From: Ceratopteris richardii
Lineage: Eukaryota; Streptophyta; Polypodiopsida; Polypodiales; Pteridaceae
DNA length: 64,000 nucleotides
Direction of reading: 5' to 3'
Assembly (NCBI GenBank): GCA_020310875.1
Contig: CM035413.1
Location: 169,351,996-169,415,995 of the forward strand
In this document: in pieces, positions 1-10,084 of the stretch
How positions within the stretch are numbered: position 1 is the first letter of the stretch
Layout of the letters: the number at the start of each line of letters is the position of its first letter
The notes under the pieces: generated by a model
What the model saw: only the letters and a program-made list of their open reading frames with translations
The model's database searches: none
Told to the model about the DNA's origin: nothing
Position numbers and translations under genes: made by a program

Positions 1-1
1 A

Positions 2-1144
2 ATTGAATTGGTAAGTGATAGGGGAACTCATTTTTTGAACCAAATAATAGAAAAAATAACTTAATATTTCATGATCAGTCATAGGAAGTCAGCCCCATAT
101 CACCCACAAGCCAATGGATTAGTAGAAAGTACTAATAAAGTACTTTGCACTGTATTGTCAAAATTGGTAAACACAAATAGGAATGACTGGGATTTGCAAC
201 TAAATCATGTCTTATGGGCTTATAGAGTGGCCTACAAAACTGCACTGGGAACCATACCATTTAATTTGGTATATGGAAAAAATGCAGTCTTACCTTTAGA
301 ATTCCTCATTCCAACACTAAAGGTGGGTAGTCAATACTTATGGACTGGACATGAATTATCTGAGAGAATGGTGGAATTGGAAAAATTGGGAGCTTCTAGA
401 CTTCAAGCAATCATGAGCATATATGCAGATAAGAGAAGGCAGAAAGCTTATCATGATGTGCATAGTAAAGAAAAAGACTTGCAAGAAGGAGATCTAGTTC
501 TGGCCTACACAGTAAAGGAACATCAAAAGAAATTTCAGAAGAAAGGGCATCGGCCATATATCATCAATCAGATCAGTAATAGTGGAGCTATTCAATTAGC
601 TAATATAGATGGAGAAATCATGCCAAACTTTATAAGTGGATGTAGGGTAAAAAGGTATGATCTTCCATTAACTGTTTCTGAAGGGAGAAGATTGCATCAA
701 GCTCAAAATAGGAAAAAAGAAGAGGAAAGAATTGGGCATGAGGCTCAACAGGAAGCAAAGGAAATGATAAGAAAAATCAAGGAGCTTAGAGAAGTTCTTT
801 TATGTGAAACACCTTTTAGAGTGAAAGAACATTTGCCTGTTATAACAATGAATTTTCATGATGAGAAAATCAAAGTCTTAATAGATTCAAGAGCACAAGT
901 AAATTTGATCAGTTCAGCTTTGTTGGATAAGTTTAACTTAAAAAGGACTGAAAATAAGACATTTATCAAAACTTTAGAAGGACAGATAATTCAAAGCATG
1001 TCTTCACCATTTATTAAAGTTAAGCTCAATGAAGAATGTATGAAAACAGATTGTGAAGAATGGCCAGATCATATGATGACTGAGAAATTGATTTTGGGAC
1101 AATGGGATTACATAGACTGTTGGATGAACCCTTATTCTTCATAG
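2..1144 (+). pseudogene. G0 gypsy pol 3' end: integrase C-terminal part plus second retropepsin
   Basis: Remnant of a Ty3/gypsy pol gene entering from the left edge. Bases 2-640 encode the second half of the integrase: the SDRGTHF aspartate block, then YHPQANG and the catalytic Glu in LVEST, then a C-terminal GPY/F-like domain ending ISGCRVKRY. A TAA at about 62-64 breaks the frame where sister copies have a Gln codon, so it is a C-to-T nonsense change. Bases about 840-1100 encode a retropepsin-like domain: the flap-side Asp block reads DSRA (884-895) instead of DSGA, and the second hydrophobic-Gly motif reads LILGQ. The Gly-to-Arg change should kill protease activity. G2, G3 and G4 carry the same post-integrase domain with an intact DSGA, so this is a decayed, divergent homologue. 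The element is certain, the protease assignment good. Confidence 0.85.
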
Positions 1145-2216
1145 ACTTTGAAAGAGTGGCACAGGTGATGAACAGTTTGCTGGAAGTTGGGAAGGGCAAT
1201 GATGCATATTTTAGGTGTTCAGTCAAGGATAAGGAGAACAAAGAAGTGAACATTACTATAAAAGCAGAGCATATCAGGGCAGCTCCCCAGTTTAATACCA
1301 TGGGAACTAAGCTGGACAATAGTTTTGTCAAGAAGAATAAAGCAACTTATGTAGGATATTCCAAATTTCTTGATTTTAAAGGAAAAGAGAATGAAGAGTA
1401 TGCTATCAAAATGTTCCTTCAATATTTCTATTTTCCAAAACTACCTAGATACACCATGCCACATAAACCAGTGACATTAATCATGTTTAATAATAAAGAC
1501 AGGACCAAGCCTTTTGGAGTGATGAATGTAACCCCATATATACATGATCAATTGAAGAAAGCAGCTAACATTGGGAGCAAAGGAAGTTCATGAATGGAGC
1601 TCAGTTCCTAACAAGGATTATATATCATGTTCTAGGAATGGAGGATCAATTAAAGTTGGCTCCAGAAGCTCAATACTTCAGAAGTTTGATGACAGGAATC
1701 AAAAGTCCCTCTAAAATGATGTATGCAAGAGAAGCAGAAGCCCAACCAAGCATGAGAGGAGCAGAAAGAAAAATAAAGGGAGTCTCAGAAGAAGTCATTC
1801 CTGTAAAGAAAAGAAGATTGGATCCTAGAAAGGTAGAATTGGAGCAGGAAGAGGAAACTAAGGAGGAGCATGAAGCTCCTCAAAAGGAAGTTCAGTCTTC
1901 AAAGGAACCTCATCCACCTCAAACAAGTAAGGAACAACTGTATACTTATTTGACCCAAGGGAACAATAAAAGGGCAGTATATGAAGCTCAGTATCAAAAG
2001 ATGTTGGAGGACTATTCCTGTAAAGCAACTGATTGGATACCAGAAGAAGTAGAACATTATGAAGAACTACATGACCAGATGATGGCAAGAGAGGTTGAAG
2101 AGGTTTTTGTTAAAAAGGAAGTGGATATGTTAGCTTACTTCAAGGAGTTACAAGGTCCTCCTGAAACTAGGACCACAGTAGTAGTAAAGAAGAAGGTTCA
2201 GAAGAAACCTGTGTAG
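1102..2216 (+). pseudogene. G0 extra ORF (aORF), N-terminal part, broken
   Basis: Two overlapping reading frames (1102-1593 and 1590-2216, joined at an ATGA overlap) encode a divergent version of the extra protein that lies downstream of pol in G2 and G4. The alignment by eye is convincing in one stretch: FxFPxxxRxTMPxKP (about 1427-1470), then NVxPxIxDQ (about 1525-1555), then LTRIIY (about 1605-1625), in the same order and spacing as in the G4 protein. The frame change between the last two blocks is a frameshift. The part after about 1700 is rich in Lys, Glu and Gln and should form coiled coil. Function is unknown. It has no signal peptide or membrane segment that I can see. Its start overlaps the end of the second retropepsin in another frame, which suggests a deletion of the spacer seen in G2. 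Confidence 0.7.
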
Positions 2217-3391
2217 AAAAAGAAGTTGACCAAGAAAAATAAAGGAAAAGCAGTAGAAATTGTACAAAGGATGGGGATAGGAAAAGTTTTAGCAGAAGAA
2301 AAGAAACAGGAGGAATCCATTGTTATAGAAGAACCAAGAATGGACAAATCAGGGATAGCTGGTTCTTCCCAGTTCTCTTCAGATTCAGGAAGTTCAGTCT
2401 TCAAAGGATCCTCATCCACCTCAAACAAGTAAGGAACAACTGTATACTTATTTGACCCAAGGGAACAATAAAAGGGCAGTATATGAAGCTCAGTATCAAA
2501 AGATGTTGGAGGACTATTCCTGTAAAGCAATTGATTGGATAGAGGAAGAAGTAGAACATTATGAAGAACTACATGACCAGATGATGGCAAGAGAGGCTGA
2601 AGAGGTTTTTGTTAAAAAGGAAGTGGATATGTTAGCTTACTTCAAGGAGTTACAAGGTCCTCCTGAAACTAGGACCACAGTAGTAGTAAAGAAGAAGGTT
2701 CAGAAGAAACCTGTGTAGAAAAAGAAGTTGACCAAGAAAAATAAAGGAAAAGCAGTAGAAATTGTACAAAGGATGGGGATAGGAAAAGTTTTAGCAGAAG
2801 AAAAGAAACAGGAGGAATCCATTGCTATAGAAGAACCAAGAATGGAAAAATCAGGGATAGCTGGTTCTTCCCAGTTCTCTTCAGATTCAGGAAGTTCAGT
2901 CTTCAAAGGATCCTCATCCACCTCAAACAAGTAAAGAACAACTGTATACTTATTTGACCCAAGGGAACAATAAAAGGGCAGTATATGAAGCTCAGTATCA
3001 AAAGATGTTGGAGGACTATTCCTGTAAAGCAATTGATTGGATACAGGAAGAAGTAGAACATTATGAAGAACTACATGACCAGATGATGGCAAGAGAGGCT
3101 GAAGAGGTTTTTGTTAAAAAGGAAGTGGATATGTTAGCTTACTTCAAGGAGTTACAAGGTCCTCCTGAAACTAGGACCACAGTAGTAGTAAAGAAGAAGG
3201 TTCAGAAGAAACCTGTGTAGAAAAAGAAGTTGACCAAGAAAAATAAAGGAAAAGCAGTAGAAATTGTACAAAGGATGGGGATAGGAAAAGTTTTAGCAGA
3301 AGAAAAGAAACAGGAGGAATCCATTGTTATAGAAGAACCAAGAATGGACAAATCAGGGATAGCTGGTTCTTCCCAGTTCTCTTCAGATTCA
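1886..3391 (+). repeat. three tandem copies of a 502-bp unit inside the G0 aORF
   Basis: The unit starting GGAAGTTCAGTCTTCAAAGG occurs at 1886, 2388 and 2890, so the period is exactly 502 bp. The copies differ at only a few positions. Because 502 is not a multiple of three, each junction shifts the reading frame. All three copies carry the same TAG after the KKPV codons (2214-2216, 2716-2718, 3218-3220), so the stop existed before amplification or was homogenised. Mutations therefore came first and the triplication happened in an already dead gene. Confidence 0.95.
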
Positions 3392-3640
3392 AAAAGTGAC
3401 ATTGAAAATTTCCTGTTGAAAAGCTTGAATTTATCAGTTCCTAGCACACCAAATGTGACAGTACAAGCCTCTGAAAAAAATAAAACACCAGAAGATTTGA
3501 GTGAGAAGCCACAAGGAAAACAGGTTCAACAAGAAGTAGCAAAACAGGTTAGTCTTGGAGAAGAGAAAAGGATATTAAAAGGCAAAGCAGTGATGATGGA
3601 AGAAGAGGGTGAAATAAGGAAAGAGTTCAATAGTGGGTTG
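2217..3640 (+). pseudogene. G0 aORF, middle part (Lys/Glu-rich), decayed
   Basis: Continuation of the G0 extra gene. It contains the second and third 502-bp copies and then a unique stretch (about 3391-3640) encoding a Lys/Glu/Ser-rich low-complexity protein with a readable frame from 3230. It is interrupted by copia C1 at 3640; the same frame resumes on the other side of C1 after the duplicated GGTTG, which confirms that C1 landed in this gene. The composition fits the coiled-coil middle of the aORF in G2 and G4, but sequence similarity there is too low to align by eye. Confidence 0.6.
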
Positions 3641-3870
3641 TGTTGATATATTTAGGTAGTGATGTGTGTGAACACTCTAGGACCGCCGGGGCACTTTTTT
3701 CCCTCTTTAGGAGGTTTTTTTCCCCCGGCCTGTATATACGCCTATTGCCCTAATGGGCTACTTATCTTTGTACATTCTCTAGTAATACATTCAGTCTTGT
3801 GTGTTGTGCTCCAAGCTTCTTCTTCTTCCTTGTGCTGTTCGCGTGCTTCCGCAGACGTCTAACTCCAACA
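3641..3870 (+). repeat. C1 5' LTR (230 bp)
   Basis: Begins TGTTGATATATTTAGG and ends CTCCAACA; matches 7668-7896 nearly base for base. TGTTG and CAACA form the terminal inverted repeat. A TATATA at about 3731 is the only TATA-like sequence. Confidence 0.97.
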
Positions 3871-3872
3871 AT

Positions 3873-3884
3873 TGGTATCAGAGC
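3873..3884 (+). promoter_or_regulatory. C1 primer-binding site, initiator tRNA-Met
   Basis: TGGTATCAGAGC, two bases after the 5' LTR end, is the standard complement of the 3' end of plant initiator tRNA-Met used by most plant copia elements. Confidence 0.95.
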
Positions 3885-4225
3885 AGGTCGTTGCTTCTTC
3901 TAGGGCGCCGTCGACACTCCTCCGTTTGCAGTCTCAGATTCGCACAAAATTTGGTGAGCATACTCAAGGTGTTTCCGAGATCAAAACGGCTTCACTCAGT
4001 CGTGCCGAAATCGCGATCTGAGCTCGTTTCGGCCTCCGAACGCACTATCGCAGTGCTTGTGCAGGCTATTTCGTCCTTTTGTGCCAAAGGTATATACCAG
4101 TTTTTGTTTGCCAGTTTAAGCGTCTCGAAGTCTGCTACAGGTCTAGTACAACTCGTCTGGGCAGTTCTGTTCAACTTTTTGAGATACAGTGAATTTTCTG
4201 CATCAAGGTATTTTAGTCACCGGCC

Positions 4226-5164
4226 ATGGCTGAAAGCAGTGATGTATTCCGTATGTTGGCTGTTGAGGATAAGTTGGATGGTACCAACTACCCATTATGG
4301 GCTTATATGATGCGACATGTACTGGTTGCAAAAGGATTGTGGAACATTGTGCAGGGTGTTGAAAGACGTCCTGTTACACCTGTAACGACAGGTACTGCAA
4401 ATACAGGTGTTGGAGCTGATGAAGATGGTGTCGAAGATGATATTCCGCAGATTCTTGTTCGTGCTGCTGTTTCTGTTGCACCTACTGCAGAGCAGATTTG
4501 TTGGGATGGCAGAGATGCCCAGGCACATGCATTGATAGCTTTGTCTGTCAAACGTGCCATTATTCCTCACATTCGCTCTTGCAGAACAGCAAAGGATGCT
4601 TGGGATACACTTACCACTTTGTACTAGGCTAGGAATGAGGCTCGTGTTGCTTACCTCCGAAAACAGTTGGAGAGTGAGCACATGAATGAAGGTGATTCGA
4701 TGGACAATTTTCTTACAAAGATCAAAGACCTGAAGGAACAATTGATTTCTGCTGATGAGGTTATACCAGATAGCTCACTTGTACAGACCGTTCTAAATGG
4801 CCTTCTTGATTCATATCAGAGTTTTGCCTCTACTCTTCGATTGATGATGAAAGGCAATCCGAATGCCTTGTCATTTGAGGAATTAGTCTCTGTTCTGTTG
4901 CAGGAAGATCAGTCCAGGCAGAACAGGTCCATAAAGCGTGTTGCAGATCAAGCTTTCCTGGCTAGTCAGAAGGGCAAAGGAAAATGGAGCTCTTCTACTA
5001 GTAAGCAGAAATCTGCAAATGCTGCACAATCGAAGAACCAGGATAAAGATGAGAAGAAATCAGAAAAGCAGAAATTGTTCTGTAAGTACTGTAAAGGAAA
5101 TGATCATATTATAAAGAACTGTCCAAAACTGGCTGCTAAAGAGGCAAAGAAGAAAGAGGCTTGA
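4226..5164 (+). pseudogene. C1 gag
   Basis: Copia gag of the UBN2 type. It starts at the ATG of MAESSDVFRML, which follows an untranslated leader of about 340 bp. The KLDGTNYPLWAYMMRHVL block near residue 15 is the family's N-terminal signature. A TAG at 4625-4627 interrupts the frame after residue 133; the frame then continues without shift. Near the C terminus the zinc knuckle CKYCKGNDHIIKNC has canonical CX2CX4HX4C spacing. A TGA ends this part at 5162-5164, and the protease follows at once in the same frame, so gag and pol were one polyprotein. The protein would package element RNA. Confidence 0.92.
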
Positions 5165-6793
5165 ATGGTTGTTGGAGAGGCCTCTACACCAAAAACAGAG
5201 TCTGCAAATCTTGTGCAGGAAGAAGAATGGGTGTTTACTACTGTCTGCAGTTTTGACCCATCTTCTCATGATCAGTGCATGTCTACAGTAGACTCAGATG
5301 TTTGGTACTTTGACAGTGGGGCGACCAAACATATTACCTCGCAGCGCAGTTTCTTCTCTTCACTCGAGCCTGCCCCTACAGGGAATACTGTCACATGCGC
5401 CAATAACTCCTCTTATCCTGTTATGGGAGTTGGTAAGATCATTCTGACTACTGCTGATGGTAGTTCTTTCACTTTTTCAGATGCTTTATTTGTGCCAGGG
5501 ATCAAAAAGAACGTGTTATCAGTTTCTGCATTAGCCAAGATTGGCTTGGTTGTGAAATTCGTTGATGACAGGTGTACAGTCCATGATCTCTCAAATGGCG
5601 ATGTGATTATTGCTTCTGGCATTTTATGTCGTGGGTTGTATAAGCTCATAGACTATGAAAGATCTGTGAATGATTCGGCATGTGCAGTTCATGATTCTTA
5701 GGCTATGTCAGATGCAAAGCTTTGGCATGCACGCTTTGGTCATCTGAATTTTGCTAGTTTGTTATGCCTGCAGAAATCTGAAATGGTGTCCTCTTTGCCC
5801 AAACTTGAGGCACCTGGAAAACATGTTTGTGAAGGCTGTATTTTGCTCAAAATGCAGCGTTCTTCCTTTCCAAAAGATGGTTCAGTTCGGGCAATGCAGA
5901 AATTGCAGCTTGTACATAGTGATGTCTGTGGTCCTATGCAGACACCCTCTTTTGGAAATTACCTTTACTTCGTGACTTTCATTGATGATTTTTCCAGGCA
6001 TGCATGGGTATATCCACTCAAAGCAAAGTCCGAAGTGTTCATGTGCTTCAAACAATTTTTGGTTTTGGCTGAAAATCTGTCAGCATGTAAAATGGGCACC
6101 CTCCGTTCTGATCGAGGGGGGGAATATATGTCTTCAGATTTTAATGCATTTCTGGCTGAACGTGGGATAAAACACCAGTGTACAGTGCCGTATACAGCTC
6201 AACAGAATGGATTTGCTGAACGAAAGAACATGTCACTCATGGAGATGGCGAGGTGCATGGTCAAAAGTCAGGCTTTACCACATAGTTTCTGGCTTGAGGC
6301 TGTCATGTGTGCAGCATATGTACTGAACAGGTGTCCCACCAAAGCGTTGCTGCAGTCTATCACTCCATATGAGGCTTGGCATGACCGCAAGCCATCTGTT
6401 GCTCATCTGCGTGTTTTTGGTTGTTTGGCATATGCATTAGTGCCTGAACAACATCGCAGAAAATTGGATGATAACGCAGTAAAATGTATTTTTGTTGGGT
6501 ACAGTTCTGAAAGTAAAGGCTATCGTCTGTATCATCCACAGACTAAACGCATTCTGGTTAGCCGTGATGTTGTCTTTGTGGAAGATGCTATTCAGCCATT
6601 GCTTTCATGTACTAAGGAGACATCTGTTAGCTCCAAAGACATGTATGATACTTTGATGCCTCTTTTTATAGGTGGACAGGCTAGCGTTGGTCCTAATGAG
6701 GCAACTTCTCAGCCTTTGCAGGTTTCATATGATGATGCAGATCATTCCATTTCTGATGCAGATTTACATGATGCACTTGTTGATGAGAGCTGA
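5165..6793 (+). pseudogene. C1 protease and integrase
   Basis: The protease has the copia signature WYFDSGATKHIT (DSGA, about 5300-5340). A TAG at 5699-5701 follows, then the integrase: HHCC zinc-binding module (LWHARFGHLNF ... CEGC), then the catalytic triad D (HSDVCGPM, about 5920), D (RSDRGGEY, about 6110) and E (QQNGFAERKN, about 6210), all present. The C-terminal region reaches the typical VFGCLAYALVP and FVGY blocks and stops at TGA 6791-6793, where reverse transcriptase should begin soon after. The integrase residues look functional; only the stops break it. Confidence 0.92.
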
Positions 6794-7593
6794 TATTGAA
6801 CAGGCAAAAACTATGCCAAAATGGCTGGTGCAGACTTTGCGTGATAGCAAATTAGATGCACCTTTGTCATATCGTACTCGTTCAGGCTCTCATAGTACCT
6901 CCTTTGCATCAGATTGCTCTCTATCAGCAGGTTGTTGGATGCTTGATTTACTTATGCATTACTCGGCCAGATATTCAATTTGTTGTCTCACAGATGAGCA
7001 AGTTTATGCATTGCCCAGGAGTCACGCATTGGAAAGCGGTTAAGCGCATCTTTCGCTACTTGAGTGGTACTTGGCTACTTGGGTTGTTTTATCCCAAGGG
7101 GGGATCACTACCGCCAGATTTGCATGCTTTTTCTGACTCAGATTGGGCTGGTTGCTATGACACTCGTGTGTCCACCAGTGGTTTTTGCTTCATGCTTGGT
7201 AGCTCATGTATATCTTGGTTGAGCAAGAAGCAGCCTACTGTGGCCACTTCCAGTTGTGAGGCTGAGTATAGGGCAGCTTTCACAGCGACTGTTGAGTGTG
7301 TGTGGCTCAGACGCCTTATGGCTGATTTGGGTGTTGGCCAGTCTTCTGCCACCACCATCTTCACTGACAGTCAGAGCGCATTGGCAGTTGCGAGGAACCC
7401 TGTGTTCCATGCTCGCACTAAGCACATTGAGGTGCATTATCACTATGTCAGGGAGAGGTTCTCTGCTGGGGAGATCAGCTTGGCATATGTGCCCACGCAG
7501 GAGAACATTGCAGACCTTTTCACGAAGGCTCTGCCTAGGGAGAAGTTTGAAGCTTTCCGCAAAGCTTTGGGCTTACTTCCTTTTGTGGAGTGA
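6794..7593 (+). pseudogene. C1 pol remnant: RT-less linker plus RNase H
   Basis: About 6794-6900 still encodes the integrase-RT linker (MPKWLVQTLRDSKLDAP). It is followed almost directly by the last residues of RT (QVVGCLIYLCITRPDIQF) and then the whole RNase H: SDSDWAGCYDTR, the SSCEAEYRA block with the catalytic Glu, FTDSQSALA, and the conserved copia end [16 protein letters not shown] through IADLFTKALPREKF. The YVDD-bearing core of RT, roughly 200 codons, is absent, so an internal deletion removed it. The stop at 7591-7593 is the natural pol end. Confidence 0.9.
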
Positions 7594-7657
7594 TTTCCAC
7601 ATAGCTCGGCACTTCCTTATACATGAGTGCCAGCTCCTTGTTCACCGCATCACTCCC

Positions 7658-7665
7658 AGGGGGGA
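7658..7665 (+). promoter_or_regulatory. C1 polypurine tract
   Basis: AGGGGGGA, two bases before the 3' LTR, is the plus-strand primer site expected at this position. Confidence 0.85.
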
Positions 7666-7667
7666 TT

Positions 7668-7896
7668 TGTTGATATATTTAGGTAGTGATGTGTGTGAAC
7701 ACTCTAGGACTGCCGGGGCACTTTTTTCCCTCTTTAGGAGGTTTTTTCCCCCGGCTTGTATATACGCCTATTGCCCTAATGGGCTACTTATCTTTGTACA
7801 TTCTCTAGTAATACATTCAGTCTTGTGTGTTGTGCTCCAAGCTTCTTCTTCTTCCTTGTGTTGTTCGCGTGCTTCCGCAGACGTCTAACTCCAACA
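7668..7896 (+). repeat. C1 3' LTR (229 bp)
   Basis: Direct repeat of 3641-3870 with three C-to-T differences and one fewer T in a T run. Followed by the target duplication GGTTG. Confidence 0.97.
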
Positions 7897-7901
7897 GGTT
7901 G

Positions 7902-8897
7902 GTGGATTCAGGGTTGAAGATAGTATGGACAAAACCTTCACATCAGACCTACTTCAAATTTAATGAGGAAAAGCTAGAAACAGGAAAGGAAGATCAATTA
8001 TGCAGTTCAGTGCACAAGAAAGAAGACAAAGATCAAATCAAGGAAACTGAGGAGGTAGTAGGAAAAATGATTTCCAAAGAGGAGAAAGAAGGGAATATAA
8101 AAAAAGAAATAAACGAGAGCATAGAAGATGTACTTTATGACCTAAATCATAATGAAGAGTTCACAACTACAGAAGACCAGGAGAAAGAAGAAGATTTGGA
8201 TCTTATGGATATAGATGAACAAAAGGAGCAGGTAGTCAATGATCAGATAAAGCTCTCTGAGGTGATTGATTCAATCACAACTCACAAAAATAAAGTGCAA
8301 GAAAAGGAGAACAGGTCCTTGAAGAGGAACAACAAGGAATGGAGAAAAAGAAGCCAGAAGAGATAACTAAAGAAACATCAGATCATGAGAAGGAAGAGGA
8401 TCAGACATTGGAGTATGAGGAAGATGTTGTAGATAAAGAAGAAATAGAAGCAGAAAAGGGCTATGAAGAACAGAAGAATCAGGTCATAGAATATGAGGAA
8501 GAATATGAAGAAGAGAATGACTGCAAAAAAGAAAAGCAGATAGAAATAAAGCAAGTAGAGTTAGAAGCTAGGTTGGAAAGAATACCTAAGGATATTAGGT
8601 CTGCTTGTAAAGTAATTATGAGCAATATAGAGTAGTTCAGACCATCAAGTAGAAACATGATAATATCAGGAATGGTGGCTGAATCAGAGTTTGTGAAAGG
8701 AAGCAGAATCATTAACGAGCAGAAGAAAGAAAGAGATCAATTAAAGGTACAGCTGAAAATTGTTTAAGAAAGAAATGAGGAATTGACTAACAGGATAATT
8801 TCCTTGGAAGAATTGGAGGTTCAACAACAAAACATAATTCAATTTCTTAACGAGAAATGTGCAAAGCAGATAGAGCATAGTAACAAAATAGAGATGG
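7902..8897 (+). pseudogene. G0 aORF, C-terminal coiled-coil part, decayed
   Basis: Resumes the G0 extra gene after C1. Readable pieces at about 7902-8364, 8339-8632 and 8783-8897 are very rich in Glu and Lys, with heptad-like Leu/Ile/Val spacing (for example around 8555-8630 and 8783-8870), so a coiled coil is likely. A frame change near 8340-8360 and stops at about 8634 and 8765 show decay. Position and composition correspond to the coiled-coil third of the G4 aORF (residues about 690-905). The sequence is cut at 8898 by the start of an LTR with no polypurine tract in front of it, so I read 8898 as a later insertion (G1) and not as the G0 3' LTR. Confidence 0.6.
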
Positions 8898-9010
8898 TGT
8901 TGGCAACCAAGGAATTGAAGGACTCACAAGACAAGGAAGTCAACGAAGGGAGTCGGAGCGCAAAGAAGGCACAAGCAGATAGAGTAGTCAACGAAGATCT
9001 GGCAAGTAGG
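8898..9010 (+). repeat. G1 5' LTR, first 113 bp (split by G2)
   Basis: Begins TGTTGGCAACCAAGG and follows the start of the G2 LTR (9011) at about 85 percent identity up to GGCAAGTAGG, where G2 begins. The continuation of this LTR lies at 25752-26365. No purine tract precedes it, so it is a 5' LTR set into the G0 aORF. In the aORF frame it still reads as the basic tail seen in other copies, with one TAG. Confidence 0.8.
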
Positions 9011-9718
9011 TGTTGGCAGTAGTCAAGGAACTGAAGGACTCACAAGACAAGGAAGCCTACGAAGGGAGTCGGAGCGAAGAGAAAGCACAAGCAGACACAG
9101 TAGTCAAAGAAGATCAGGCAAGTAGGCCATTTAAATTTTTCATGCATCAAAGAGTTGGGCACACAAGAAGAAGGAGCAAGTAGGGAGCTCTAGGAAATGT
9201 ATGTCAAAATGTTAGAAGAGATCCCTACAAAAATAGTGATTTTCATCACTAAAAACCATTGTAAATACCATTTCATATTTTTGTAGCTCCATTTTGTGCA
9301 AGCCAAGGAGTCCTTGAGCTTGAGGAGATTTAGAATTACCTCCCTATCAGTTTTCACATTTTTTAGACTCCATTTGAACCTCCAAATAGGCCCTAGAACC
9401 TAATTTTTAAGTAGGTCGGACACCAAGTCTGGACAGGGCCAAAAGCTAGTGGAAAACTATAAATAGAGCTAGAGAGCTCATTTTTTAGGTTAGCTTGTAA
9501 TAGAGTTGAACTTGTATGAGCATTTTGAAAGTAATTTAAAAGAACTCCATTGTCCTCCTCTTTGTTCTTGTTGTGTGTGCGCGTGTGTGTGTATGTGTGT
9601 GCATGTTAGTGTGCTTCTCACTCACGCACTTGTGCCTTCACTTGCTCGAGGTCATCATACCATGCTCACATCTTCCCGGATTGACATTAAAGGAGGTGTT
9701 ACTCATCACTGAGCTACA
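9011..9718 (+). repeat. G2 5' LTR (708 bp)
   Basis: Direct repeat of 25046-25751. A TATA box CTATAAATAG lies at 9458-9467, about 260 bp before the 3' end, and a GT-rich microsatellite at about 9575-9605. The first ~115 bp are in frame with the C terminus of the extra ORF in the 3' LTR copy. Confidence 0.96.
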
Positions 9719-9726
9719 CCAAATTT

Positions 9727-9748
9727 TGGCACCGTTGCCGGGGATCGA
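9727..9748 (+). promoter_or_regulatory. G2 primer-binding site, tRNA-Asp
   Basis: TGGCACCGTTGCCGGGGA followed by TCGA, starting 8 bases after the LTR. Plant tRNA-Asp(GUC) ends ...CCCCGGCAACGGCGCCA, so complementarity is 21 of 22 with one A for G. The same PBS class is used by Athila/Tat elements. Confidence 0.92.
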
Positions 9749-9770
9749 GCTTTGAGGACGAGCATATGAT

Positions 9771-9780
9771 GGTAAGACGT
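9771..9780 (+). promoter_or_regulatory. candidate 5' splice site in the G2 leader
   Basis: GGTAAGACGT matches the plant donor consensus G|GTAAG. The GT lies 45 nt after the first PBS base, and the same decamer at the same distance occurs in G1 (26418) and G3 (reverse strand, 51409). Paired with the acceptor before the extra ORF it could give a spliced subgenomic mRNA. Inferred; no transcript data. Confidence 0.55.
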
Positions 9781-10084
9781 AGAGTTGAGGCATTGGAGTC
9801 ATAGGTATTTTCTTCACTTTTATCTATTTTCTTTTGTTTTTCTCATCACCATCATCATCCTCACCATCTCCCACATCCATCTCCATCATCGCGAAAAATT
9901 TCAGTTTTTGGTCATATCACCCCACCCATACCATTTCCCTCATTTCACTTGTGAGAGAGAGCGAGAGAGCGTTTGTGTGCTTGTGATTTTCTCTGTTTCT
10001 TGAGATTTTCTGCAGGAATCAGCATCCCCAGCAGCTGCACCAGCTTCAGCAGGTAAAAAATTTGACTGTGCAGGTCCGGAGGCA

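Larger units (their letters stand above)
3641..7896 (+). mobile_element. C1: Ty1/copia retrotransposon with LTRs and TSD, RT region deleted
   Basis: Complete insertion bounded by a 230-bp and a 229-bp LTR (TGTTGATATA ... CTCCAACA) and flanked by the 5-bp duplication GGTTG (3636-3640 and 7897-7901). Internal order is PBS, gag, protease, integrase, RNase H, PPT, which is copia order, but most of reverse transcriptase is absent. Total 4256 bp, short for an autonomous copia. The two LTRs differ at three positions that I can see (all C in the 5' LTR and T in the 3' LTR) plus one T-run indel, about 1.3 percent. It must have been copied in trans, or the deletion followed insertion. Confidence 0.96.

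Noticed and set aside
1858..3092. Repeated minus-strand frames beginning MPSSGHVV
   Set aside because: They are antisense shadows of the 502-bp repeats and recur only because the repeat does.
8898..9010. 3' LTR of G0
   Set aside because: No purine tract stands before it, and its continuation after G2 leads into a PBS and gag, so it is the 5' LTR of G1.
9570..9610. GT-rich run in the gypsy LTRs as an independent microsatellite insertion
   Set aside because: It is present at the same LTR position in G1, G2, G3 and G4, so it is part of the LTR.
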